The notes below the pieces were generated by a model. The model searched no databases. It saw nothing but the letters and a program-made list of their open reading frames with translations, and was not told where the DNA came from. From assembly GCF_003261055.1 (NCBI RefSeq), contig NZ_CP030073.1, positions 806,001 to 870,000 of the forward strand: a stretch of 64,000 nt of DNA, in the 5' to 3' direction. Positions 38,748 to 46,665 of the stretch are shown here, piece after piece; positions within the stretch are counted from its first letter, which is position 1; the number at the start of each line of letters is the position of its first letter. A program made the translations under genes and the position numbers. The DNA is from Streptomyces cadmiisoli. GTDB taxonomy: Bacteria; Actinomycetota; Actinomycetes; Streptomycetales; Streptomycetaceae.

Positions 38748-40379
38748 GTGCAGTCCAAACGCGACCAGGTGCACGCCCACAGTTTCATGATGGGCAGGCT
38801 CAGCTCGGGCCTGCTGATGGCCGACCCGGACGCACCGGAGAGCCCGCTCGGGCGCACCACCCGGGGCGTCGTCTTCGGAGTGCTGGCGACGGTCCTGATC
38901 GGCGCGGGCGCCACGGTCTACGGGCTGCTGCGCCCCGGCGGGAACGACGCCTGGCGCGAGGGTGAGCACCTCGTGGTCAACCACGACACCGGCGCGACCT
39001 ACCTGTGGACCGGCATCGACGGCGTGCTGCACCCGGTCCGCAACTACGCCTCGGCGCGGCTGATCGGCGGCTCCGACCTGGCGACCGTGGACGTGGGCAC
39101 CAACTCGTTGCGGGACGTACCGGTGGGCGCCCCGGTCGGCATCCCGGGCGCCCCGGACACCGTGCCTGCCCGCGACCGGCTCGACGGCGGCGCCTGGCAC
39201 CTCTGCGTCACCGGGCCGGACGGGGCGCTGCCCAGTACCTCCGGTCTCGTGCCGGACACCGGGGTGGACGAGCCGGGGGCCACCACCCTGGTGGCCGGTG
39301 CGCCGCTGGACTCGCGCGGCATCGGCGGCGACCGAGCGGTGCTGGTGAGCGGCCCGGACGACACCGAGTACCTGGTGTGGCGGGGCAGCAGGTTGCCGCT
39401 GGACCGTGCCTCGGACGCCCGCACCGCGCTCGGGTACGGCTCCGAGCGGCCGATGCCGGTCTCGGCGGCCTTCCTCGACGCGCTCGCACCGGGCCCGGTC
39501 CTGGCACCGCCCGACGTGCCGGGACGCGGCGAGGAGGGCCCGGTGCTCGGTGGCGAGGCCAGCCGGATCGGCCAGTTGTTCAAGGTCAGCGTTCCGGGCG
39601 GCGACAGCACGTACCACCTGCTGCGCAAGGACGGCCTGGTGCCGCTGACCCGGCTCGGCGCCGCCCTGGTGCTCGGCGACCCGGCCACCCAGAAGGACGC
39701 CTACGAGGGGCGGTCGCCGCAGGCGCGCACGGTCGGCGCGGACGCGCTGCGCGAGCACGGGGCGAAGGGCTCCGGGCCGGTCGGCTCCGCGGAGCTGCCC
39801 GACGCGCCGCCGGCGCCCCGGTCCGCGCCGCGCGGCACCGCGCTCTGCGCGCAGGTGGACGGCGGCAACGGCGGCGCCCGGATCACGTCCGTCCTCGTGC
39901 CGCTGGCCGGGCTCGCCCCGGTCGCGGTGTCCGAGGGCACCGCTCAGCCTCTGAGGCCGGCCTGTTCCCCGACGGACGCGACCGTGGTCCGGCCGGGACG
40001 TGGGGCGCTCGTCCGGGCCCTGAACGCGAGCGGTGCCGCCCACGCGGGGACCACCTATCTCGTGGCGGAGAACGGCGTGAAGTACCGGGTTTCCGCCAAG
40101 AACTCGCTCGAAGCACTCGGTTACCAGATCGGAGACATCGGCTCCGTCCCCGCACCGCTGCTCGCGGCCCTCCCGACCGGCGCCGACCTGGACCCGGCCG
40201 CCGCCACGGGCGCCGCGCAGCCCAGGGTGACGGCGCCGGACTGCGGTGCCGGCGCCCGCCAGGAGCAGCCCGAGAGCACCGACGAGCTGGACACGTCGGA
40301 CACATCCGGCACAGTTCGCGCGGCCGGCACGGTCGACGCAGCGGACACCGCCGCCGAAAAAGGTCAGGACCGCATATAG
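38748..40379 (+). CDS. eccB: T7SS protein EccB
   Basis: A 543-residue protein that begins MQSKRDQVHAHSFMMGRLSS, a signature of EccB. One membrane helix at about 42-62 (GVVFGVLATVLIGAGATVYG) precedes a large extracellular domain with EccB repeats such as VLVSGPDDTEYLVWRG and TYHLLRKDGLVPLTRLGA. Cys residues in HLCVTG, ALCAQV, RPACSP and APDCGA could form two disulphides. The last 40 residues are Asp/Thr-rich. The GTG start has GAGGAGAGG upstream. It forms an operon with eccD. Confidence 0.95.
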   Translation: MQSKRDQVHAHSFMMGRLSSGLLMADPDAPESPLGRTTRGVVFGVLATVLIGAGATVYGLLRPGGNDAWREGEHLVVNHDTGATYLWTGIDGVLHPVRNYASARLIGGSDLATVDVGTNSLRDVPVGAPVGIPGAPDTVPARDRLDGGAWHLCVTGPDGALPSTSGLVPDTGVDEPGATTLVAGAPLDSRGIGGDRAVLVSGPDDTEYLVWRGSRLPLDRASDARTALGYGSERPMPVSAAFLDALAPGPVLAPPDVPGRGEEGPVLGGEASRIGQLFKVSVPGGDSTYHLLRKDGLVPLTRLGAALVLGDPATQKDAYEGRSPQARTVGADALREHGAKGSGPVGSAELPDAPPAPRSAPRGTALCAQVDGGNGGARITSVLVPLAGLAPVAVSEGTAQPLRPACSPTDATVVRPGRGALVRALNASGAAHAGTTYLVAENGVKYRVSAKNSLEALGYQIGDIGSVPAPLLAALPTGADLDPAAATGAAQPRVTAPDCGAGARQEQPESTDELDTSDTSGTVRAAGTVDAADTAAEKGQDRI

Positions 40380-40826
40380 CACCTGAGGAAAAGAAAAGGA
40401 CGGAACGCGGCAGGGAAAACTTCAAGCCGAACTCGGAGCCGACTGAACGGTGTCGGCGGAACCGTTACGGCCCGGGTGTCGAGTGGAACCTCAGAAAAAG
40501 CTCAGAAAAAGCGAGCCGGCCGCACCCGAGGAATCCCATGCCGCTGCCGGGAACGGCCCTTGGCGACGACCGTTCGTGTTCTTCCCGTGCCCGTTCTCCG
40601 CCCGCTTCACTGCCGGAGGACGGTTCACCGCACACTGCCCCGACCGGGCGGGCAGCGGGTGTTCATCACACCGAAACAAACCGGCAACTCCCCTGCCCGG
40701 CAACGAATTACGGCGAGCTGACCTAAGCTCAAATCTTCCCTGCACGCGTTGCGCGGAACACCGGCTTCTCCATAGCCTCAGCGGGCAACGGTGCAACAAG
40801 ACTCACCTGAACGAAGGGAGCGCGGC
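40380..40826. other. Gap between eccB and the Esx-like gene
   Basis: About 450 bases without a supported gene. The composition is less GC-rich than its surroundings near 40,660-40,760. It probably holds the promoter for the substrate genes. A GAGCT-N6-AGCTC repeat near 40,717 could be regulatory, but I cannot support more. Confidence 0.45.
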
Positions 40827-41162
40827 ATGGCGGACAGTGGCGCGAGGAGAGCGGACCATGCCAAGGGCCTGGCGGGCGTCACCTCACTGGAGACGGCCCG
40901 GGACCAGGTGGAGAAGGCTCAGAACAACGTCGCCGGGATCGCGGCTAGTTCAGGCGTCGGCGGCGACGAGGGCGCCGCACTGCTGAAGCTGTTCCGCAGC
41001 TGGAACACCGAGGCGCAGAAGGTCGTCGTCCAGATCAGCAAGATGATCGACGCGCTCCAGGAGAACGTGGCCTCCGCCGACCGCCTGGCGAAGGAGAACC
41101 AGGACCTGACCGAGGTCCTCAACAGCAAGACCAGCCAGGGCGTCTTCGACGCGCTGCGCTGA
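40827..41162 (+). CDS. Esx-like (WXG100 superfamily-like) protein without WxG
   Basis: A 111-residue helical protein with the length and hairpin-like layout of Esx proteins. A helix rich in Glu/Lys/Gln (SLETARDQVEKAQNNVAGI) is followed by a turn region with Gly/Asp, then SWNTEAQKVVVQISKMIDAL and a final helix. Trp59 sits where WxG is expected, but the motif reads WNT. The start at ATG 40827 has GAAGGGAG upstream. With the next gene it may form the secreted heterodimer of this T7SS; that pairing is inferred from adjacency. Confidence 0.8.
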   Translation: MADSGARRADHAKGLAGVTSLETARDQVEKAQNNVAGIAASSGVGGDEGAALLKLFRSWNTEAQKVVVQISKMIDALQENVASADRLAKENQDLTEVLNSKTSQGVFDALR

Positions 41163-41185
41163 CCCCGCGGCACCGGCCCCTTGCG

Positions 41186-41209
41186 GCGCGGCCGCGGACG
41201 GCCGCGCCC
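41186..41209 (+). terminator. Hairpin between the two Esx-like genes
   Basis: Arms GGCGCGGCCG and CGGCCGCGCC flank a four-base loop, 24 bases after the first Esx-like stop. It may be an attenuator or an mRNA-stabilising stem rather than a full terminator. Confidence 0.55.
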
Positions 41210-41256
41210 CGTGAGCTTCCCGGGCACCGACGCCCGGCCACCCCAGAGGAGACGTC

Positions 41257-41565
41257 ATGGCCGACGGCATCATCGACCTGCAGTACCCCAAGGTCCAGCA
41301 GACCGTCGAGGAATTGATGGAGCAGACCCGGCAGATCATCACGACCCTCAACAACCTGGAGGACGAGCTGAAGCCGCTCGTCAGCTCCTGGGAGGGTACC
41401 GACCAGGAGATGTACCTCCAGGTCCAGGCGGAGTGGGACCAGGCCACCAAGAACATGGCCGCACTGCTGGGCGACAACGGCGAGCTGATCCGGACGATCC
41501 ACGACAACCACTCCCGCGACGAGCGCAGGAGCGCAGACAACTGGGGCGGTGTGCGGGCCCGCTAG
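41257..41565 (+). CDS. WXG100 family T7SS substrate
   Basis: A 102-residue protein with the canonical WXG100 design: two helices around W45-E46-G47 (LVSSWEGTDQEMYLQVQAEW). AGAGGAG precedes the ATG. It is a likely EsxA/EsxB-type secreted protein. It lies directly after the W-N-T Esx-like gene and is followed by a 390-bp gap with a very strong hairpin, which would favour higher expression of this pair relative to downstream genes. Confidence 0.93.
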   Translation: MADGIIDLQYPKVQQTVEELMEQTRQIITTLNNLEDELKPLVSSWEGTDQEMYLQVQAEWDQATKNMAALLGDNGELIRTIHDNHSRDERRSADNWGGVRAR

Positions 41566-41685
41566 GGCCAAATCGCGGGGCAGGCGGGAATTTGACGACC
41601 GGCCCCGGTACCCGCAGTTCGACCGAGTCCGTCCCGTGGGCGGACCCCGGCGTCCGATGCCGGTGGTCGGCAGGCGTCGAACCGC

Positions 41686-41711
41686 CCGCACGGCGCGCAC
41701 GCGCCGTGCGG
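41686..41711 (+). terminator. Very strong GC hairpin downstream of WXG100 gene
   Basis: Twelve-base perfect arms CCGCACGGCGCG and CGCGCCGTGCGG are separated by only two bases, inside the gene-free stretch 41566-41959. It is likely a transcription attenuator or terminator; otherwise that stretch holds no supported gene. Confidence 0.65.
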
Positions 41712-41959
41712 CAACGCGTCGGGGGTCCCCGCTGCGGACAGCCCGCGCAGCCCGCGCCTGACACCTGCGGGCAGGCCGGTGGCCTCCGGACGTGCCGCGG
41801 GGCCCACCCGGCACCGTGGCGCGGCGCCGGACATCGCTCCGGCCCGCTTCCGTCGGCCCTCCGACTCCCTGCGGCGCGCCCACCGGGCCGTCCGACCCCC
41901 GGCGGGCTCCGCCGGGCCACGAAGTCCCCGTCCGGCACCGAGCGGCAGGAGAACGTCAC

Positions 41960-42427
41960 ATGGCCGGTGAGAAGGCCGACGTCAAGCATTTCGACCTCAA
42001 GCAGATGGAGAACTTCCGGGACAACGAGGTGCAGCCGGTGTACCTCGCCGCGAAGAAGCACCGCGAGGACGGCGACGGGGCGCACATCCGCCCGCTCGGC
42101 CACCTCGTCGACGGGCACACCACCCCGGAGAACCTCGCCCAGGACAAGCAGCTCCTGCGCATCGGCAGGATGGTCACAGAACCCCTGGTGTCGGGCCCGA
42201 AGCTGATCGAGGGCATCCGCACCGCGGCCGTGGCCATCGACAATCTGCTCGGCGACCAGATGGAACTCTTCAAGGAGCTGAAGGAAGCGCTCACCGAGAC
42301 CATCGACGAGGCCAACAGGACCAGGGGCAAGAACCTGAACGCGATCGACGCGCAGACACTGCTCCAGACCTTCGACGAGGTCGACGTCCTCACCTCCGGC
42401 AGCACCGGCGAGACCGACGACTCCTGA
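41960..42427 (+). CDS. Small helical T7SS-locus protein, unknown function
   Basis: A 155-residue protein, mostly charged helix, starting MAGEKADVKHFDLKQMENF. It has no signal peptide or membrane segment. A segment with LIEGIRTAAVAIDNLLGDQMELF and FKELKEALTETIDEANRTR suggests long amphipathic helices like those of the Esx-like and WXG100-like proteins, but no WxG motif. GCAGGAG lies before the ATG. It sits between the WXG100 gene and the AAWKG gene, so it may be a chaperone, partner or substrate. Confidence 0.8.
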   Translation: MAGEKADVKHFDLKQMENFRDNEVQPVYLAAKKHREDGDGAHIRPLGHLVDGHTTPENLAQDKQLLRIGRMVTEPLVSGPKLIEGIRTAAVAIDNLLGDQMELFKELKEALTETIDEANRTRGKNLNAIDAQTLLQTFDEVDVLTSGSTGETDDS

Positions 42428-42436
42428 GCCCGTACC

Positions 42437-42455
42437 GCACGCGGGCCGCGCGTGC
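42437..42455 (+). terminator. Short hairpin between helical protein and AAWKG gene
   Basis: GCACGCG and CGCGTGC arms with a five-base loop, ten bases after the stop. It is weak evidence for termination. Confidence 0.4.
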
Positions 42456-42558
42456 CGCGCCCGCCCCGGCACGCGCGGGGAGAAGCACCCGGCCGCACAC
42501 CCGCAACAGCACCCGGGTGCGCCGGTACGGCAGAACAACCGACCAGAAAGGGCCCCCG

Positions 42559-45500
42559 GTGGCCGATCGGTACGATCCCAACTCAGTCGCCAACATCGAC
42601 AAGTTCGACAATGCCCGCGACCCGTCGACCGACACCTGGGCCACCCTGGTCACCCACATCACCGGCTATCCGGTGCCGGACCGCAACACCGTCTTCGACT
42701 CGCTCCGGTCCGACCACGGCGGCAAGCTCTTTCGGATGGACATCCCGGAGCGCAGCCTCAGCGCACTCGTCAAGGACTCCGGCTTCCTGACGAACAAGGG
42801 CGAGGACTACGACATCTGGTTCTTCGACGGCGGCAAGCGGCGGTCGATCATGCAGGCCCGGATCGTCTTCGAGGGCCGCGTGAAGGTCGACGACGAGATC
42901 ATCTTCGCCGGCCCCAACTCCACCAACGTCAACGACGCGCAGGTCCGCGAGGGCAACGAGTTCACCGACTACAACAAGCAGAAGCTGAGCACGATCCCGC
43001 TCGCCCGGTACATGAACGGGCCGCGGGCGGCGCTCCTCGCCCTGCTGGGCGGCAGCACACAGGACGCCCGGTTCAGCAACCTCGGTGTACCCGGCAACGA
43101 CGTCGTGGACCTCAACTCCTTCACCACCACCGGGGAATCCTTCGACTTCGCGGCCAAGTTCTTCAGGGACCACGCGGTGGTGCTCAAGGACTGGGAGGAC
43201 CGCTTCGGCCGCGACGACGCGAGCTGGCAGGGCGAGGCCGCGGAGGTCTTCCGCAGCCTGCTGAGGAAGATCCGCGAGAACTACGACAGCTACGTCGAGA
43301 CCTTCGACTCCACACCCGGTTCCGGCGACGAGACCGGCACCGGCAACACGGTGTACTCACGGGCCCTGTCCCTGGGCCGCAAGTACCTGGAGGACGCGGC
43401 CAGAACCCTGTTGCAGGCATGGATCGACTGGGCGAACTCGCCGTACTACGACCCCCACCGGGTGCTCCGCTACGTCCTGGACGACCTGGCCCAGTGGGTG
43501 GACGCGAACAACGTCGCCAAGACGAACATCACGTCGACGACCACCCGCTACACCACGTCCATCAGCCACACCCCGCAGGCCGGCTTCTCCCAGGTGCATC
43601 CGGAGTACGGCGAGCTCACCGACATCGCGAACTGGGCGAAGGTCGGCGACAAGGCGGTCAGGATCTGGAGCCAGGGCGTCGACGAGTATCTGGGCAAGCC
43701 CGCCGCCCAGGTCCAGTCGGCCCTCAACAACCACTTCATCGAGCTGGGCGAGGACTTCTCCGACAACGTTCCCCGGCCGAAGTCGACCAGCACCGCTTCG
43801 GAGGAGTACGAGGAGAAGAAGATCAAGGAGGGAGAGGACGAGCTCAACCGGCAGAACGAGGAGAACCGCAGGTACCAGGACGAGCTGCGGGAGGAGCAGG
43901 AACGCCAGCGCGAGGAGGACCGCCGGTACCAGGAGGAGTTGCGCGGAGAGCAGAACAGGCAGCGGGAGGAGGACCGCAGGTATCAGGAGGAGCTGCGTGA
44001 GGAGCAGCGGCGCCAGCAGGAGGAGGCCGAACGTGAGGCCGAGGAGCAGCGCAAGGCCGTGGAGAAGAGCCTCGGCGGTCTCAACGACCCCAACGCGGTC
44101 GACGAGCAGAACCTCGGCAGCCTCGACGACCTGCTGAACGGGAACAAGCCGGTCACCGAGAGCCTCGGCGACGGCGGGCAGTCGGGTCCGGGACCGATCA
44201 CCCAGAACCTCGGCAACCTCGGCGCGCTCAACAACGGACCGGGCGGGAACAAGAACTCCACCGACGCGGCCAACGAGGCGGTCACCCAGAACCTCGGCAA
44301 CCTCGACGGTCTCAACAACGGCTCAGACGGCACCCTCGAAACCCCGACGGGCGGCACCACCCAGCTCACCGACGGCAAGGTCACCACCGACTTCCCGGAC
44401 GGCAGCAGCACCACCTTCGACCCGGCGAGCGGGGAACTCACCACCACGCACCCCGACGGCTCCACCACCACACAGGATCTGGGCGACGGCACCAGGGTGA
44501 CCAACCCGGACGGCTCGGTCACCTCCCTCGGCGACGACGGGAAGCTGACCACCACCTTCCCCGACGGCACCGTCCAGACCATCGACCCCGAGACCGGCCA
44601 GGCCACCACCACGCACCCCGACGGCACCACCACCACCCAGAACCTCGGCAGTCCGGGCAACCTCAACGGCCGGAACGACCTCGGGGACCTGGGCGACCTC
44701 GGCGACATCAACTCGGACGTCACCACCGAGTCGATCGGCGACCTGGGCAACCTCAACAGCGGGCAGTCCGGGCTGGAGACCCCCACAGGCGGCCACACCG
44801 CCGTCGTGGACGGCGACTTCACCACCACCTACCCGGACGGCAGCACAGCCACGTTCGACCCGGAGAGCGGGTTGCTCACCACGACCCACCCGGACGGCAC
44901 CACCACGACCACCGACCTCACCCACGGGGCACAGGTGACCAACCCGGACGGCTCCACCACCGTCCTGGACAACGGCAAACTGACCACCACCTTCCCGGAC
45001 GGCAGCACCCAGGTCATCGACCCTGAAACCGGCATCGCCACCATCACCGACCCTCAGGGCAACACCGAGACGGTCAATCTGCACGACCTCAACTCGACCG
45101 GCGGCAACGGCAGCTCCGGCGGTCTCGGCGGCGGTGCCCAGAACGGCTTCGGAGCCGGTGCGGCTCCTCTCTCGGACGGAGTCGCCGGCGGCGCGGGCAG
45201 CCCGCTCGCCGCCGCTGCCGGCGCGCCCGGCGCGCCCGGCATGCCCGGCACCCCCGGAATGCCGATGGGCGGCATGGGCGGCATGGGCGCGGGCGGTGAC
45301 CGGGGCAACGGCGAGCGGGTGCGGGCCGTCCTGGTCGACGCGGCGGAGGAGAGCGAGCGCCGCAACCGCCGCAGGCGCAGCCCGTGGAACCGCCAGGAGG
45401 ACAGCGACACGTTCCTGGCCCCGGCCTCCCGGGTGGCGACCACCGGAGGCGACACCCCCGAGGAAGAGGCGGAGCCGAGTCGCAGGTCCACCAGTTCCGC

Positions 45501-45573
45501 CGACTACCTGGAGGAGGACACGGACGTGTGGGGCACCGAGGAGGGCGGCACACCGGCCGTCATCGGACGGTGA
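42559..45573 (+). CDS. AAWKG-family T7SS protein with coiled coil and PDG repeats
   Basis: A 1,004-residue protein from GTG 42559 (AGAAAGGG upstream). The N-terminal 415 residues resemble Streptomyces AAWKG-family proteins; the naming motif appears as ASWQGEAAEVF near residue 217. Residues about 415-500 form a highly charged coiled coil with repeated RRYQEELREEQ units. The C-terminal half has NLGNL/LNNG repeats and two copies of a 146-residue block (from 44335 and 44773) built of FPDGS...DP.TG..TTT.PDGTTTT units. The tail is Gly/Met/Pro-rich then charged. It shows WXG100-like helices, so it may be exported. The exact function is not known. Confidence 0.85.
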   Translation: MADRYDPNSVANIDKFDNARDPSTDTWATLVTHITGYPVPDRNTVFDSLRSDHGGKLFRMDIPERSLSALVKDSGFLTNKGEDYDIWFFDGGKRRSIMQARIVFEGRVKVDDEIIFAGPNSTNVNDAQVREGNEFTDYNKQKLSTIPLARYMNGPRAALLALLGGSTQDARFSNLGVPGNDVVDLNSFTTTGESFDFAAKFFRDHAVVLKDWEDRFGRDDASWQGEAAEVFRSLLRKIRENYDSYVETFDSTPGSGDETGTGNTVYSRALSLGRKYLEDAARTLLQAWIDWANSPYYDPHRVLRYVLDDLAQWVDANNVAKTNITSTTTRYTTSISHTPQAGFSQVHPEYGELTDIANWAKVGDKAVRIWSQGVDEYLGKPAAQVQSALNNHFIELGEDFSDNVPRPKSTSTASEEYEEKKIKEGEDELNRQNEENRRYQDELREEQERQREEDRRYQEELRGEQNRQREEDRRYQEELREEQRRQQEEAEREAEEQRKAVEKSLGGLNDPNAVDEQNLGSLDDLLNGNKPVTESLGDGGQSGPGPITQNLGNLGALNNGPGGNKNSTDAANEAVTQNLGNLDGLNNGSDGTLETPTGGTTQLTDGKVTTDFPDGSSTTFDPASGELTTTHPDGSTTTQDLGDGTRVTNPDGSVTSLGDDGKLTTTFPDGTVQTIDPETGQATTTHPDGTTTTQNLGSPGNLNGRNDLGDLGDLGDINSDVTTESIGDLGNLNSGQSGLETPTGGHTAVVDGDFTTTYPDGSTATFDPESGLLTTTHPDGTTTTTDLTHGAQVTNPDGSTTVLDNGKLTTTFPDGSTQVIDPETGIATITDPQGNTETVNLHDLNSTGGNGSSGGLGGGAQNGFGAGAAPLSDGVAGGAGSPLAAAAGAPGAPGMPGTPGMPMGGMGGMGAGGDRGNGERVRAVLVDAAEESERRNRRRRSPWNRQEDSDTFLAPASRVATTGGDTPEEEAEPSRRSTSSADYLEEDTDVWGTEEGGTPAVIGR
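44335..45090 (+). repeat. Two tandem 438-bp repeat blocks inside the AAWKG gene
   Basis: Copy 1 begins LETPTGGTT at 44335 and copy 2 begins LETPTGGHT at 44773, a period of 438 bp. Each contains two shorter PDG units, so the array is nested. Confidence 0.8.
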
Positions 45574-45697
45574 CCGCCACGAGTTCAGGCGCGACCGCGG
45601 CGGCGAGACGAACACCACCCGACCCCGGCTTCCGCATCGGGCACTTCACCCGGCAAGATCGGCACGGCAGTTGGCGTCGGAGAAGGCAGGAGCGGGC

Positions 45698-46153
45698 GTG
45701 ACGGAACCGCTGGAGAAGCGACTGGAGAAGGCGATGGCCGAACTCCAGGCCGCCCAGGAGGCGGTCGCTCGGACCGAGCGCGAACTGCGGCAGGCCTCGT
45801 TCGCGGTGCTCTCCTCCGACCGCGCGGTACGCGCCACCGTGGGCCCGCAGGGCGAACTGGCCGGGATCGAGTTCCTGGAGAACAAGTACCGCGACATGTC
45901 ACCCCAGGAGCTGGCCGCCAGCGTCCTGGAGGCGGCGAGCGCGGCGCGGCTGAAGATGAACCGGCACGTGCTGAAGGCGATGGCGCCCTTCGCCGAGCCG
46001 AGCAGCAACGTGCCGGAGCTGAAGGGCTTCGAGCTGGACTGGGAGCGGATCTTCGGCTCCGAGGTGCTGCGCGAGGACAACGAGGACACGGCACGCGACG
46101 ACCGGGCCACCCCCGGCTGGCGCGACGCGCTCGGCGAGGACGGGGAGGACTGA
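45698..46153 (+). CDS. YbaB/EbfC family protein
   Basis: A 151-residue protein. An N-terminal helix (LEKRLEKAMAELQAAQEAVA) is followed by a strand region with VRATVGPQGELAGIEFL and a second helix (SPQELAASVLEAASAARLKM), the YbaB/EbfC nucleoid-associated fold. The C-terminal 50 residues are acidic and variable. The GTG start has GAAGGCAGGAGC upstream. Such proteins occur repeatedly in actinobacterial T7SS loci beside WXG100-like genes; whether this one binds DNA or acts as a secretion accessory is unknown. Confidence 0.85.
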   Translation: MTEPLEKRLEKAMAELQAAQEAVARTERELRQASFAVLSSDRAVRATVGPQGELAGIEFLENKYRDMSPQELAASVLEAASAARLKMNRHVLKAMAPFAEPSSNVPELKGFELDWERIFGSEVLREDNEDTARDDRATPGWRDALGEDGED

Positions 46154-46155
46154 TC

Positions 46156-46533
46156 GTGGGACAGCGGTACTACGTCGCCCCTGGGCGGATCGAGGCCCTG
46201 GCGCGGCAGCTGGAGGAGATCGGCACCTTGTCCAGGAACATGACCGAGGAGTTCCTAGACGAGCTGGCCCTCACCGTCAGATGGCCCGGTACGGAGGGCG
46301 AGTTCGCCGAGAAGGCCAGACCGCAGGAGCAGAAGGAGCGCCAGACCACCAAGGAGACGATGATGGCCGTCCGCGACGTGCTGGTGGGCATCACCGACGC
46401 GACGGTGCTCCAGGTCCGGATGATGAAGGACACCCGCGACCGCAACCTGGAGGGGATCGAGCGGCACAACAACCGCACCAACACGGGTGGAGTGTACGGC
46501 GAGGGCAACCCGGGCGGGCATGGCCGCCGCTGA
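46156..46533 (+). CDS. WXG100-like protein with WPG motif
   Basis: A 125-residue helical protein from GTG 46156, two bases after the YbaB stop. It has W43-P44-G45 (VRWPGTEGEFAEK) between two helices, fitting the WXG100 pattern. A basic, Gly-rich tail follows. It lies 132 bp upstream of the giant gene, the position expected for a partner or adaptor of a large T7SS substrate. Confidence 0.85.
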   Translation: MGQRYYVAPGRIEALARQLEEIGTLSRNMTEEFLDELALTVRWPGTEGEFAEKARPQEQKERQTTKETMMAVRDVLVGITDATVLQVRMMKDTRDRNLEGIERHNNRTNTGGVYGEGNPGGHGRR

Positions 46534-46665
46534 TCTCCGCACCGTGGGCCGCCCGACGTCGGCTCGGGCGGGCACGGCCGCCTCGCCCGGCACCGCGGGC
46601 CGCTCCGGTACCAGGCCGGGAGCGGCCGCCCCGTCCTGCCTGCGCGGCCCCCGGAGCGGCCCCCG

